In this document: in pieces, positions 11,201 through 22,911 of the stretch
How the letters are laid out: every line of letters starts with the position of its first letter
Numbering within the stretch: the first letter of the stretch is position 1
Assembly (NCBI RefSeq): GCF_010183535.1
Contig: NC_071329.1
Coordinates: 8,060,001-8,124,000, forward strand
Source of the DNA: Caenorhabditis remanei
Taxonomy: Eukaryota > Nematoda > Chromadorea > Rhabditida > Rhabditidae
Direction: 5' to 3'
DNA length: 64,000 nt
The notes under the pieces: generated by a model
What the model saw: the letters and a program-made list of their open reading frames with translations, nothing else
Told to the model about the DNA's origin: nothing
Databases searched by the model: none
Program-made: the position numbers and the translations under genes

Positions 11201-14200
11201 ATCTCGTCTGACCCCTCAAAAGACACTCCTTACTCTTTTACTTCTCCACAATCCAGAAATTTCCAAACTTCCACTATATATTATCAAAAAACTATGGGTG
11301 TCGACACCCAATCTTTCTTCCTCAATTTTCCGGTCGAATACCTCTTTGCGTGTTTTCCGCCGTTTCTCTTCTTTTTCTTCTTCTTCTTTTTTCAATTGGC
11401 AATGTCCGGTCTCTCCTGCTCCAATTTCCATTTCGAATGAAAAAAAAAACATTGAAATGCATACACACCCACTACGCCAACCGCATTCTTTCAACACTTC
11501 TTCAATGACGACGACTCCAGAAACTTACTTCTTCTTCTTCCTTTACGTCTTCTTTTTCTTCTTCTACTTTTCCTTTTATTCCTGGTCAGAAGCATGGAAT
11601 CGATTGTTGTCTTTTCTCCATCCAAGGAGAAACGGGCACTCTTAACTTTTGCTCCTTCCCTTTTTTCCTTATTTTTCTCTTGTTGTTGTTGTTCCACTCC
11701 TCTTGTTATTTCTGACATACACTAGTGCTCACACCCATAATTATGCAAAGATGCTCATCCAGCTTCTTCTTCTTTTTTGAATTGTTTCTCTCACTCTGGT
11801 CCCCCTTTTCTCTTTCCGAAATTCTGAGCAACGTGGCACAAACATTCCACTAGAGAGTTTGTATTCACAAAGTTTTTTGAAAGAGGAGGAAAGTTGAAAA
11901 AGTTGAAAAAGAGAAAAGAGGAGACGAAGGATGAGCAACGAAATTTGAGAAGGTGCTAGCGTAAAGTAATGTTTTAGCTGTCAATCTTGTTACAAACTTT
12001 CAGAAAATATGATGACAGGAAAACGCGAGAAAACAATAAATCACCTGTCCAACACGACTTTTGCAGCTGAAATTTGAGGATTTTGATTTGTTTTTGTACT
12101 GAAAAGAAATATTATAAACTCGGATTCTGTCTGAGCATCAGACCACAAAAATCGGTGTCTGACCTTTCCTCATGTGTTTTTATAATCATAATTGGGACAC
12201 TGAAATGTGATTCTTTCAGTTGCAATCATTACCTATTAGTCCTGATACGGTATTGAAGCTCTGTTTTTGAAAATGAGCATTTTATAGGAAAGTTCCTGAA
12301 CCTGATCATCAGATGAAACATTTTTCTAGAAACATCATTTCCCCTTTCCTGTCATTGTTCCCGAAACAATGTTTTATTCTATTCTACAAGTTTCATTTTT
12401 CTTCATTTTTTCCCGCCGTTCTCGTGTCTTCTTGTTCCATCCCATCTTTATGTTTTTGTTTCTTTTTCGAGAAGAGACGGCTCCCTTTTGCTTTTTCGTT
12501 TCCTTTTCCGGTCTTTCGATTTCATTTTTATCGGTCGCCGACGCCTTCTAGACATCAAAAACATTCAAAATGGAACCGAAGACAAAATGAAAAAGATAGA
12601 ATAGATGGTTTTTTGGCAGGAAATTTATAGTTCTTCTGGAAAATATGATGATGGAATTCAGAAATTAATCATGCTGCCTCGGGCTTTTGGGATCCCTTTT
12701 TCATCGAATAAAAGGGTGACTGATACTAATTCTGTCTCTATTGGGAAGTCTTTTGGAGCCCTCCGGAGCTCACGTCAAAATTCCTTCCTTCCTTTCTTTG
12801 CTTCTGCCCCAAAAGTCCTTTCTTCCTCCTCTATTTTTCTATTTTTGGTCAGAAAAAAGGAAAAGGAGAAGCGACATGAAAAATTGGAAGACATAGACAA
12901 GGCAGTGCTCAGTGAGCACCAAAAGTTTTCGGTCGAATTTAGGTTGAAACTGAAACGAAGAAGAAGAATTGAGAGGGGTAGAAGATGGCTCGTCGTGATT
13001 GTGAAAGTTTTTGAGACGAATCTAAAGATAGAGTTGAAATTGGAATTGAAGAAAGATGAAAACATACAGAAAAAGTAGTTAAGAATCAGAGATCATTGAT
13101 ATAATTGAGTTGATGTTCCAAATGTTTTTCGAGCTGGATTCTAGATATAAAAGAATATACAGCATGCTCCAAATTTGGCAGGGCGTATAGCTTGTTATGG
13201 TCAGAATACTTGACTAATACTCAGAACTCACAGAACACAATTTTAAGATCAAAGAATCTTGTGAGATCCAAAAGTCCAACGCAGCTAGGACAAGTAATAC
13301 GACATAGCTACAAACCTTATTGCAAACTGTCGCATTCATTTTTTCTATACCCTTATTCGGCCCCTCTTCTTAAATCGCGTAAGTATGAGCGTGCCGATTT
13401 GGAGTGGGCGGAGCTTGTCCAAAATAAGTGTAGATAATTTTGTTCCGCAGTCATTTTTTGAATAAGTTTTTTCGCTTTAGAGATTTCAAAAAACTTCTTT
13501 TTTGTTTGTTTTCAAAAACTTAATACGGATGTGGCGACCGCCAGAGGGTGGGTTTGGAGAAGTTGGGATAGAGTTATGAGCACAAAAGTGAGAGCAACTT
13601 TTTTCACTCAAAAAAATGGCTTGAGAAATTCAGGATTTTTGCCTTTTCCTGCTTCGTACGGCGCCAGTTTTGAACATTTCGGGGGGATATTCTGGACTTA
13701 AGATCTCTGAACATCTGTCTATCAAGACATGTAAAAATTATCTGGAAATCTGGAAAAATATGATTTATGGCCATAAAAGAAGACGGACAACTTTTTTTCT
13801 CAAATTTTTCACTTTCCTCTCGATATCTCGCGTTGTATTGAACCGAGAGCTTTGAAATTAGGTACAGTTATGTAACTTGGCATGGGAAAGATGACTAAAA
13901 AAACAGATTTCAAATTGGAAATGATGCATTCGAGTTATACTCAAAAAACAGTCAAAAAATAAGCAATTATCGATCGATCCCCCTTTTTCCGCCCAAAACT
14001 TTGACCGGCTGTAACTCGCTCAGTTTTGAGAAATTTCAAGATCCGAAAAAAAAGAAATGTGTAGAAAAAAAATCTCTATCGATCCATGTAAAATTCAATA
14101 TACTTTTAGTTGAAAAAACTTTCAGAAAACCGAATTTTGTGATTTTCGTGGTTTTTTGGTCCGGTTGGGATTTTTTCTATTCGCTGTCCTTTGAACAGGA

Positions 14201-17200
14201 TCCACTGAATCGCTCTGAATTTTTGACACCGATCTAAACTTCTGGAGATCTAATGGAACCAAAAAGTCCGATCAAAAAACAATTGATATCGGACGATTCT
14301 GTGGAGAAACCTGAATCTACACTGACATTTTTTTCGAATACACTGACCATTTTGTCATTGTATGTGTCATTGTACAGCTGCGAGGAACTCCCCTCTTTTC
14401 TATTCTCTCCATGACCGCGTTTTTCTGTGCCTCGGTGGCGCAGTGGAAGTGGGCGGTGGTGATAATCGGTGTGGTGGGGGTTCGAAACCTTCTTATTTGT
14501 TGTTGTTTTTTTTTGTTTTTGTATGAACTTTCTAAATGAATATGAAAGGAAATATTGTAAAAATTTCGAATGTTCTGATCGAATACGGGGAAAATAGGAT
14601 CAGTCGGTGTGTCTGTTTTGAATTTAAAAGCTGGACGTTCTTCCATTTTCCTTCAAATCGAGCAAGCTAATTTTTGAATATAAAACTTGCTAAGCACCGC
14701 GCACGAGGCGCAGCCGAGTACTGCGGAGCCCGCCGGGAGGCGGGGGACGCTAGTCCTGCTCACTGATAATACGATACCTGAACTCTGAAGAAAAAATCAG
14801 TAACTCTCTCCCAAAATCACTCATTTTTTCAGGACTCGTATAACGGTGATGAGGTGGATCATCTGGTGCACCAGATGAGAACAAAGCTCAATCAAGACAC
14901 GACATCATCCTCCTCTACGTCTCCAAGCATCGTACAGTACCCACGTCGTCAGCAACCTTCATCCGACGACCTTCGATCCTCCGTGGCCAATTATTCAACA
15001 ACGACGACTGCCTCAACGACTTCAACTCGCAAAATCATGAATATCAGTGAGTCCTCCTCCTCTTCTTTTTTTGCTATGTTTCTGGACCACTTCCTGTCGG
15101 TTCATTACATATTCATTGTGTTCTGACTTTCTCAAAGGTCCTCATCGGCTTCAGATGGGAGAGGGATCATAGAAGAGAATGTACTCTGAATATATGTATA
15201 CTTTGAAAGAATAGTTGTTTTGTTGTTTTTCGAATTCTCTTTTCTTGTACTCTCTCATCCTCCGGTGTATGACGTAAGAGAGGGTCCCGGGAGGGAGAAA
15301 CGAAAGATATGACACGTGGTATTGGGTGTGGTCCCTTTTGACATAACAAACGGGTAATGAAAAATGACGGAAAATCTCTCACTTCCCCCCAATGGACTTT
15401 CCAGTGAATTTGTGTTGGAAAAATAAATTTTGTTGCTTTTCTGAACTTTCGAAACTTGAAGCAATCGGGAAAATATTTATGTGATCCCTTACTCAAATCA
15501 CGCGTGTTCCATGTTCATCAGTAAGAAGATATCGGAGAAAAGGGATAAAGTGAGGAAGGGCAGAGATCCCTGGAGAATAGTTTCTGGGTTTTTCTGACGA
15601 TGTGCGAATTATGACATCGTGGAGCATAGGGGGTGTTCTGACGACGTCACGAGAGTCGAAAAAAAGTGGAGTCGAAAAACTGAGGAAAAGAGGAAGATGG
15701 AGTGATGGAGAATTGCAGTTTCAGATGTAAGCCGTTAGGTCAAAAGAATGGTCTTTCGGAACGTCAACCTTGGGCTTCTTATGACCAGTGCCTCGGATTG
15801 ACATTAACATTCTAGAACTTCCGAACTGTCTTCGTAAGAATTGCCAGCCTAATTGAAAACTATCCTACGACAATCCAAAAGATGATTACGTGCCAATATC
15901 ACTACCCAAGCACAAAGATCAATGCAACTCGACACCTGCCCGAAGTTCATGAAAACAACCGATTTTATATCATCTTTCATTGGCAGATTTGAGACGAACA
16001 AATAGTGAGCCGTGTAGCGTTTGCCATTCGTCTTTTCGATTGATCTCATTTTATTTTTCGATAGATCTTTTCTGATCATGATTTGTTTCATTTCGCCTAG
16101 AAGTGCAGAACACTTTTTTGAATAATGAGCACTCGAGTCAGTATCAGAAAACCTAGGTCAGTGTCCTACAACAATTAGAAGTTCCCCGATTGATCCGGAT
16201 GGTGGCAACCCAAAATCTCAGTCGCTAAAATCCTGAGCGGTATCTTCAAAACTTCAAAAAGGTCAACCTGAAGTTCAAAGATAGAATTTCAAGTTCTCAA
16301 GAACCCGCACAGTGTAAATTTGGCCGGAAGTGTCACCTCCGCATTCCATCTCTCAAACTCAGACACAGCTGGTCAAACAGTTGAGAGCACCTATCGGGAG
16401 TTTTGTTGGTAACCATCATATAGATCATCAACTTGGTAGATCAATAACAATTGGTGTGGAATCCCCCATATTTTCTTGTTTTTTCTCTGTCTACTTCTTC
16501 ATTCTTTCCATCTCTATATCTTGCACAATTTCATCCCTCCCACCAACAACCTATCGAAAGACAAATAGTGTTGAACCGAAAATAAATGACACCCAAGAGC
16601 ACACCGAAGTGATCAGGAAGAGACGAAGGAAGAAGCTAAACAGTTGCTCCTCCTCGGGAGACTACGGTTCTCCTGTGCTCTCTCCCATTGCTCTTTTGCT
16701 GCTACGAGAGAAGGGGGCCGCGCCCTCCTACTCGTTTTTGTGTCCCCCCACTTTCTTTTTTCTTTTTTCTCTTTTTTTTTTGCTTGTTTCCCTTTTCTCC
16801 TCCTTCCAATCCAGCTGCTGTTGTCCATCCATCCTCTATCAGCAGCTCCTCTTCTTCGTCGTCTTCTTCAGTTTTTCTTCTACTTCGTCTTCTTCTGTGG
16901 GCGGTTCCTATTCTATCCATTTTTGGAAGCCACGCCCCGTTCTTGTCCTTCTCACTCTTCTTCTTGCCGACCACCGATTTTTTGGTTTTTTTTTCGGTCT
17001 CTCTCGTATCGTCAACTCGTCTTGGATCCTGAATCCGGACTTCTGAATCCAGAATCTTAAATAAAGATGGCTGATCAAGAAGGTTCGTTTTTCTCTTCTT
17101 TCTGCTAGTTGATCTGAGAATTGGTTCTCAAGAGATTTGGCTAATATCTAAACTTCCACCCACCCAGTCCAGTTAGTCATTCTCCAATAACTCGAAAAAC

Positions 17201-19409
17201 TAATAATAAGTCCTTCTACAATATTTACAACTCCCCTAATCCCAAGTTTACACTTTCAATTTGTGCCCACCACTACTCCCCTTCATGACAGCAAAAACCC
17301 CCCGGCAATAATAAACATTTCTTGCGGAGAAAGTGAAACATCATGCGTCATTTTTTCTTCTGGAATATGACAAAAAGAAACAAAAAAGGAATAAGAAGAA
17401 GAAGCAGAAACATAAAAGAATGAAGAGTACGGTAGCGTTGAGTCACGTGTCATTTTTTCGTGTGGCTTCTTCTTCTTCCAACTTTGGGAACGGTTCTTGG
17501 GAGCGGATCAGAAAAAGTAAAGAACGAAATGCTGAAAAGCTGAAAAATTGAAATCTTGGTAACGAGAAAGACGTTTACTCATACAGATCAAGTTCAACAT
17601 GCTGGAAAGTTATGATTTCCACTTAATGGGTTATTATTTACTAGATTCTAGTAGTATGCTTCAAATAAAACTATTCTTTCAGTTTCTATTAATAACTCAG
17701 CAGTTCCAGATTAATCATCTAAAAAATGTTTCATATATAATTCTTTTAGAAATCTTTCACTAGTTGTGGACAAGTTTTCTTAACTGAACTGAAATTATCC
17801 CATCCTCAAAAGAAACATATTCTTTTGATCAGCTTTTATGCTTATTCTGATTTACAGTTTCAGTCTCAATATTGATCTCGATATCCCTAGACCTGAAAAC
17901 AATAAATTCCCGTTCTCGAAAAAAACCTCTAATTTGTTATTTTCCACATGTTATTTGTTCTGAAAACAACTCCAATTACTTAAGTATCTACATGTGATCC
18001 CTCTCCCAGTGTTTTTTTTTTCGAACGGAGAGAGAAAAAACCCAAAGCCCATCCAATTTATAGCCAATTCTAGATCATAAAACTACCACGCGTCTGGCAA
18101 AAATAAGCAGAAAACAAAAAGAAAAAATAACAACAAGACTACAGAGAAATCTTGATTTCTAATTTCTAAATTTCAGATATTTGCGTTGGTTGTGGTAAAG
18201 AAATCACTGGAGATCAACCAGGATGCAATGCCATGAATCAGATCTTCCACGTGGATTGTTTCAAATGTGGACAGTGCTCGAAGACTCTTGCAGGAGCATC
18301 TTTCTACAATATCGATGACAAACCAACGTGCGAGTCTTGCTATCAGGTGAGAACTTTGAGTCTTTAGATCTCGTTTTCCAAACAAAAAGTACTCAATCTT
18401 GCCCTTCTGAGACCCTCTCCTTCAAAAGTGAGAGGAAGAGAGCAAGAATAGTTGGTCCCTTGAGACATAGAATTTAAAAGAAAGTCCTTTTCAGAACTCG
18501 TTGGAAAAGTGTACCGCGTGCAACCGACCGATCAGTGACAAACTTTTGAGAGCATGCGGAGGAGTGTACCATGTCAACTGTTTTGTGTGTTATTCATGCA
18601 AAAAGTCGCTCGATGGAATTCCATTTACACTTGACAAGGATAACAATGTACATTGTGTTCCATGCTTCCATGAGTGAGTTTTTTTCTTTATGAGGGAACG
18701 TTGAAATATGAAAAAAGAAACATAGAAGGGATTTTAGTGTACAAAAGATCGGAAACTCCTTTCAAAATGTTTGTTGTAGACCGAAAAACTGACAGGAGAT
18801 GTTTTGAACTGATCAGCTCGCAAACTCAGTTTTTCTCATCAAAACAAGATTTCTACCAGTTTTAATGATAAAATAAAACCCAACACGTTTTCATTACCGA
18901 GAATCACCAATCAATTTTCTACGATTTCCTTTTCTTATTTCAGCAAATTCGCCCCTCGATGCGCCATGTGCAGTAAACCAATTGTACCACAAGACGGAGA
19001 AAAAGAGTCGGTTCGTGTTGTAGCAATGGATAAATCATTTCATGTTGATTGCTACAAATGTGAGGATTGTGGAATGCAATTGTCATCAAAGGTGAGAAGA
19101 GAAGAATTCATGAGAGAGGTTTTATGGGAAATAAAGAAATGAGGAGAGTAGAAAACTGGTTGACTGTAATTGTCCATTGAATAGTTATAGTTGTTACTGA
19201 AATTGGTTGGTCGGAAAAACGATATTAGTAATGGACGTTCTAGACAACAGAAACTGTCATGCGGGGTTTCAGAATCCAAAGAAACAGAGAAAAGAGTCTA
19301 AATTTTATATTTTTTTCAGTTGGAAGGTCAAGGATGTTATCCAATCGATAACCATCTTCTCTGCAAAACCTGTAATGGAAATCGTCTCCGCGTAGTCAAC
19401 TCTGCGTGA
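8290..19409 (+). CDS. zyx-1: Zyxin orthologue (focal adhesion LIM protein), long isoform
   Basis: Twelve exons: 8290-8333, 8387-8503, 8627-8728, 9052-9336, 9388-9471, 9520-9860, 10022-10313, 14833-15046, 18177-18346, 18495-18673, 18944-19091 and 19320-19409; about 688 residues. The N-terminal 490 residues are disordered, rich in Ser and Asn, with proline runs near 8690 and 10118. The C terminus has three LIM domains of Cys/His zinc-binding type (from [42 protein letters not shown]). This is the zyxin/LPP/TRIP6 plan. Such proteins sit at integrin adhesions and muscle dense bodies, bind actin regulators through the proline part, and shuttle to the nucleus. Oddity: exon 3 (phase 2 end) and exon 4 (read [10 protein letters not shown]) do not join in frame; one base is missing near 8686-8694. 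The exon 1 donor AG|GTTCTG is weak but gives the right frame. Introns 7 and 8 are unusually long (4.5 and 3.1 kb). Confidence 0.88.
14429..14493 (+). pseudogene. Degenerate tRNA-Met-like sequence
   Basis: GCCTCGGTGGCGCAGTGG resembles the acceptor and D arm of elongator tRNA-Met, GATAATC sits where CATAATC (anticodon CAT) would be, and GGGTTCGAAACC looks like a T arm. The acceptor stem does not close and the anticodon stem is broken. I read it as a relic in a zyx-1 intron; chance similarity is possible. Confidence 0.4.
14690..14753 (+). mobile_element. Helitron-like 3' terminus
   Basis: A GC-rich patch ends with hairpin CCCGCC-GGGA-GGCGGG (14729-14744), then GGACG and CTAG (14750-14753) before a T. 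This matches Helitron 3' ends, though the 5-base spacer is shorter than the usual 10-12. The tail GGCGGGGGA is shared with the element at 5949-6183. No 5' TC end was found, so the copy is probably truncated or its start is diverged. Confidence 0.5.
15047..18176. other. Long intron 8 of zyx-1
   Basis: Contains the alternative first exon at 17067. The stretch 16650-17050 is rich in C and T and probably holds the internal promoter and leader. No other exon, RNA gene or clear repeat was recognised. Confidence 0.45.
17067..17082 (+). other. zyx-1: Alternative first coding exon of the short zyx-1 isoform
   Basis: ATGGCTGATCAAGAAG followed by donor GTTCGT lies in the intron before the LIM exons. 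Spliced to 18177 it reads [17 protein letters not shown], giving a product of about 200 residues with only the three LIM domains. The phase (1) equals that of exon 8, so both forms share exons 9-12. As I recall, C. elegans zyx-1 also has a long and a LIM-only form. The pyrimidine-rich 16.7-17.05 kb stretch is the likely promoter or leader. Confidence 0.75.
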
Positions 19410-21444
19410 GCAATTTCTCCATTCCGTCCTTCCAACAAGTTCCCCAATTTTCCATAACTGCCATCTGTCTTTTCTCAATTTCTTCTCCTTTTCATAATTT
19501 CTGAATGTTTCTTTCCGCCTTTTTCACGCCGTCGGTGCCCCATTCCATCCCCGCTTCGTCCTAAATATAGTTTTCTAAAGTACGTAGACCGTCTTTTTTG
19601 CCAATCTGTAAATTTTTCTCACTTTTAATATTCAAAAATTACAGTATACTTGCTTGTATTTTCATTTTTCTCCGTGGATTGATTGATTTATATTAAATTT
19701 TTATTTTTGATAAATAAACACAGAGCCTCTCATCCTGATGTTGTTGAAATATAATTTTTGAAAAACATCATTCTAGCTCCAAGGTACTTCGGAATCATGT
19801 AGATCATAAATTTGCCACAGAAAGCCACGCTGAGCATCATCTAAGAAAACTAGATGGAAAATAAATAAATTTAATTTTTCGATTTGAGACGATTCGCGCG
19901 TCATCATCACAACCCATCAAATTGAATTTCAACTTTGTTTTGTTTACTGAATCTGGGATGTCAAAAGTCACATTTTAGTAGGGGACGGGAGGGGACAATG
20001 GCTAGAAGAAAGATACGGACACAGTTTTATTTTTGTAAAATAATTACGTTTATTAAGATCTTTTAAACAGTTTGATGATTGTTAATATCGGATTCTTTAA
20101 TTTACCTAGAATTCTCTATTTGTGTTATGGGGAAAGGGGCTGAAAGTCAGTTACGAGATGAGTTCAAAAACACATATCAACATGTGTTTCCGAGTGTTTC
20201 CGATGCACATAACATTTTTGGCACTTTGATTTTCGATTCGATTCATAAACATTATATCTAAAAATAGGAACACATACAGACAGATAATTTTGGAAAGTTA
20301 TGGTGAAAATCATAACCGCGTTAAAAAAACTGAAAATCTAGGAACCTGAAAACAATAACATGTAGATAGCTTCAAGAGGTACCCATGTAGTTTTAAAACT
20401 TGTTCATTCACAATTTGAAATACGCAATCCGCTGTTAAGCTCGAATGTCCTGACAAAACTTTTAAAATATGTGGGTGATAAATAAGTTTGTTGTTCCCAA
20501 TAAACCTGCACTTTTTTGCAAAAAGTGTGAAAACTGAATCAGCTCGTTCTCTCTGTTCTCACTCCCTAAGCCTATTCATTTATTTGCTCCAACAACAATA
20601 ATTTTTAGTTCCGTTCAATCACCACATATATGGATGGTATGTTTGTAAGAGGAGTGGTTGTGTTTGTGTCATCAAGATCAAATAAGCAGAGATTTCTTTC
20701 AATTATGAGACTTCTGAAACTGAGTTCAAAAATTCTAAATTCAAATTCAAATTTGCACTCACATACAAGTACAATCTCTCCAAAGTATGATCAAATTAAG
20801 TTCAAGCCTATTTCCCCTCTTTGCAGATGCTTTGTACACCCCTTTTTCAGAATAGTTTGATAAAAACTACATAGGAAATACTGCAGAGAATATGGAGACG
20901 CAGAGAAAAGAGGTTATCAGTCAGCACGGTTCAAAAGTGAAAAAAGGGGTTGGGAGCAATGACAATCAACACGGACGATGAAGCACAAGAAGGGGAGGGA
21001 GAGGAGAAATTCTAGAGATAAGAAGGGGGCAAACGAGAAGAATTTATTTCAGTCTCTCCTCTAATTTCGTGACTTTTTCGTCAGCTGAAAAAAGAAAACC
21101 GAAAATGTGTGTCTAACTGTTTTCTTATTTCAGATATTTCCTCTTGGATTCTTCTGAAATCCAATCAATTAAAGAATAAACATCGATGATTTTTGGAAAG
21201 AAAAGTTCGATAGGAAACGTATTTTATGACGTTCAATGTGAGTGCGAATTGCCTTTTTTCGTTTCTAGTTTGGTGATACCGTTTGAAAAGAAAACACGTG
21301 TTGATTTGAATGACATCAACTCGTTTTTTTCCTTTGACTCTATCATCTTACTCATTCTTCTGTCCTATCTCCTCCTCCTTGACTTCCTAAGTTTAAGAAC
21401 TTGATTGATTCTAATTCCCTCTTCCCTCCTCACTTCTCATTCAA
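19410..21444. other. Intergenic region between zyx-1 and the Protor-like gene
   Basis: No gene is seen. AATAAA-like signals near 19711-19717 and 19861 fit zyx-1 3' processing. A TTATTTCAG at about 21133 could be an acceptor for a noncoding 5' exon of the next gene. Confidence 0.4.
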
Positions 21445-22911
21445 ATGAGTTATCTAAAGGTTCCAGGCGTGGAGCAAGAAAAGAAGAAGAGTCGATCCAT
21501 ACTCCGTCAACTTTCACAACTTTCTAGAAGATCTATAGACAGTTTGTCATCTACACTCTCATCTCCGAGAACTCCCAGCCCCAGAGCCACTTTTTCCGAC
21601 TACCCAAATCCGTGAGTTTGATTCTTTTTCTACTTCATTAAGAGGTTCTCCTTTATCTATTTTCTTGTTCTTTTTGATGATAGTTAAGCACAAGAGTTTG
21701 TGTTTTTTGCCTGCTCAGCGAAATTCTTGATAAGTTTCGCAACGTTACGAAAAATGATACCTGAAATCTGTTTTTCAATCAAGTCACTTGGCATGCATTT
21801 GGAAATACTTTTATCTTCGAAATGTTTCATATTTCCCAATTTTCAGATGTGAACTCATCCTCCTCTCCGCCCTCCAAGCTCACGTCATTTCTGGAGATGA
21901 CATGAGAAACTGTGCAACTGAAATTCAATCCCTCACTCTCAGTGAAAAGCAAAAACTTGTGAATTTCTTCAAATCTGACGGAGATGCAGCTGGAATTCTG
22001 GAGAATAACGCCTTCAAGGCATTCAACTGCTCCAATCTTTCATCTGATCTTTTGAAAGAAGATGGTGCAGAACTGTTAGAACAACTCTGGCTGAAACTTA
22101 ACAATTTGGTCATCCCATCACTCCAATCAATGTGTTTCCCATTGAGCGAAATCGACGCCTCATTTGATGTTCAGACTCTCATATTGACTTCCTTCCGTGA
22201 CAGAGTTCTTGCAAAGGTAATTAAAATATTTTTATTGCTTTTTCGTGTTGTGCTCCTTCTATTCTCGGTCAGTTGTGTTTATTATCAGGAAGAGAGGACA
22301 CATTGATGTCAGAAAACCAAAAACTGCCGTTTTCATGATTGCCATTAAAAAAATAACTGTCATTGAAATGTGTCTATTTCAGCTGTTGCAAGATGTTGAC
22401 CAAGAAATTCCACAACTGAAATCGATACTTCTGACGATAATGGTGGAGACCGAAGAGATTCCAGCTTCACTGAGAACGAAAATCGACATCTGTTTGGGAA
22501 AGAATCCAAGCTCATCTAATAATGTAAGTTTTCAACTTTTGGTTTTCCGAGTAAAATGGATCTGATCCTTTTCTAGAATCTTTATCATAAAAGTTTTTGA
22601 ATGCATCGTCTTTTTCTCTAGTCATACTATCTAGCCATCATTACCATGACATTCCAAATTACGTAGTTAACCTCTCCCTTTGCACAAAGCACACGTTTAG
22701 TAGTCATTACTTTTCTAGTGATGGGAATCCCGTGATTGAATCCCAGTGGAGACTGAAACTATGCAATTTCTTATTCCAGAACAAGCCTCGCTACCAGAAG
22801 AAAACTCGCTCCAAAACAGACTCTTGCCTCTCAAGTAAACGAAAATCCGTATCCTGGATGGACGATATGCAGGATCCAAACTCGAGAAAATCGTCCACTT
22901 TCTGTGCATAG
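21445..22911 (+). CDS. Protor/PRR5-like (HbrB family) candidate TORC2 subunit
   Basis: Four exons (21445-21611, 21847-22216, 22383-22523, 22780-22911) give 269 residues with consistent phases. Residues 1-56 are a basic, serine-rich lead (KKKSRSILRQLSQLSRRS). Residues about 57-225 resemble the HbrB domain of human PRR5/PRR5L and yeast Bit61: the stretch LWLKLNNLVIPSLQSMCFP followed by LILTSFRDRVLAKLLQDV aligns in order with PRR5L VWDHFFTETLPTLQAIFYP and SLLGFRDLVLLKV. The C terminus is basic, with serines (KKTRSKTDSC, KRKSVSWMDD). Protor binds Rictor in TOR complex 2 and is thought to guide substrate choice. The call rests on my recall of PRR5L, and overall identity is low. A Rictor gene lies 20 kb away on the other strand. 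Confidence 0.7.

Larger units (their letters stand above)
10314..14832. other. Long intron 7 of zyx-1
   Basis: No exon that joins in frame was found. Long pyrimidine stretches occur at 11330-11400, 11520-11700 and 12310-12530. A tRNA-like relic lies at 14429 and a Helitron-like 3' end at 14690-14753. The stretch 13150-14300 has a different texture (GTGGGCGGAGCTTGTCC, GGTGGGTTTGGAG) and is probably old dispersed-repeat sequence. Confidence 0.5.
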
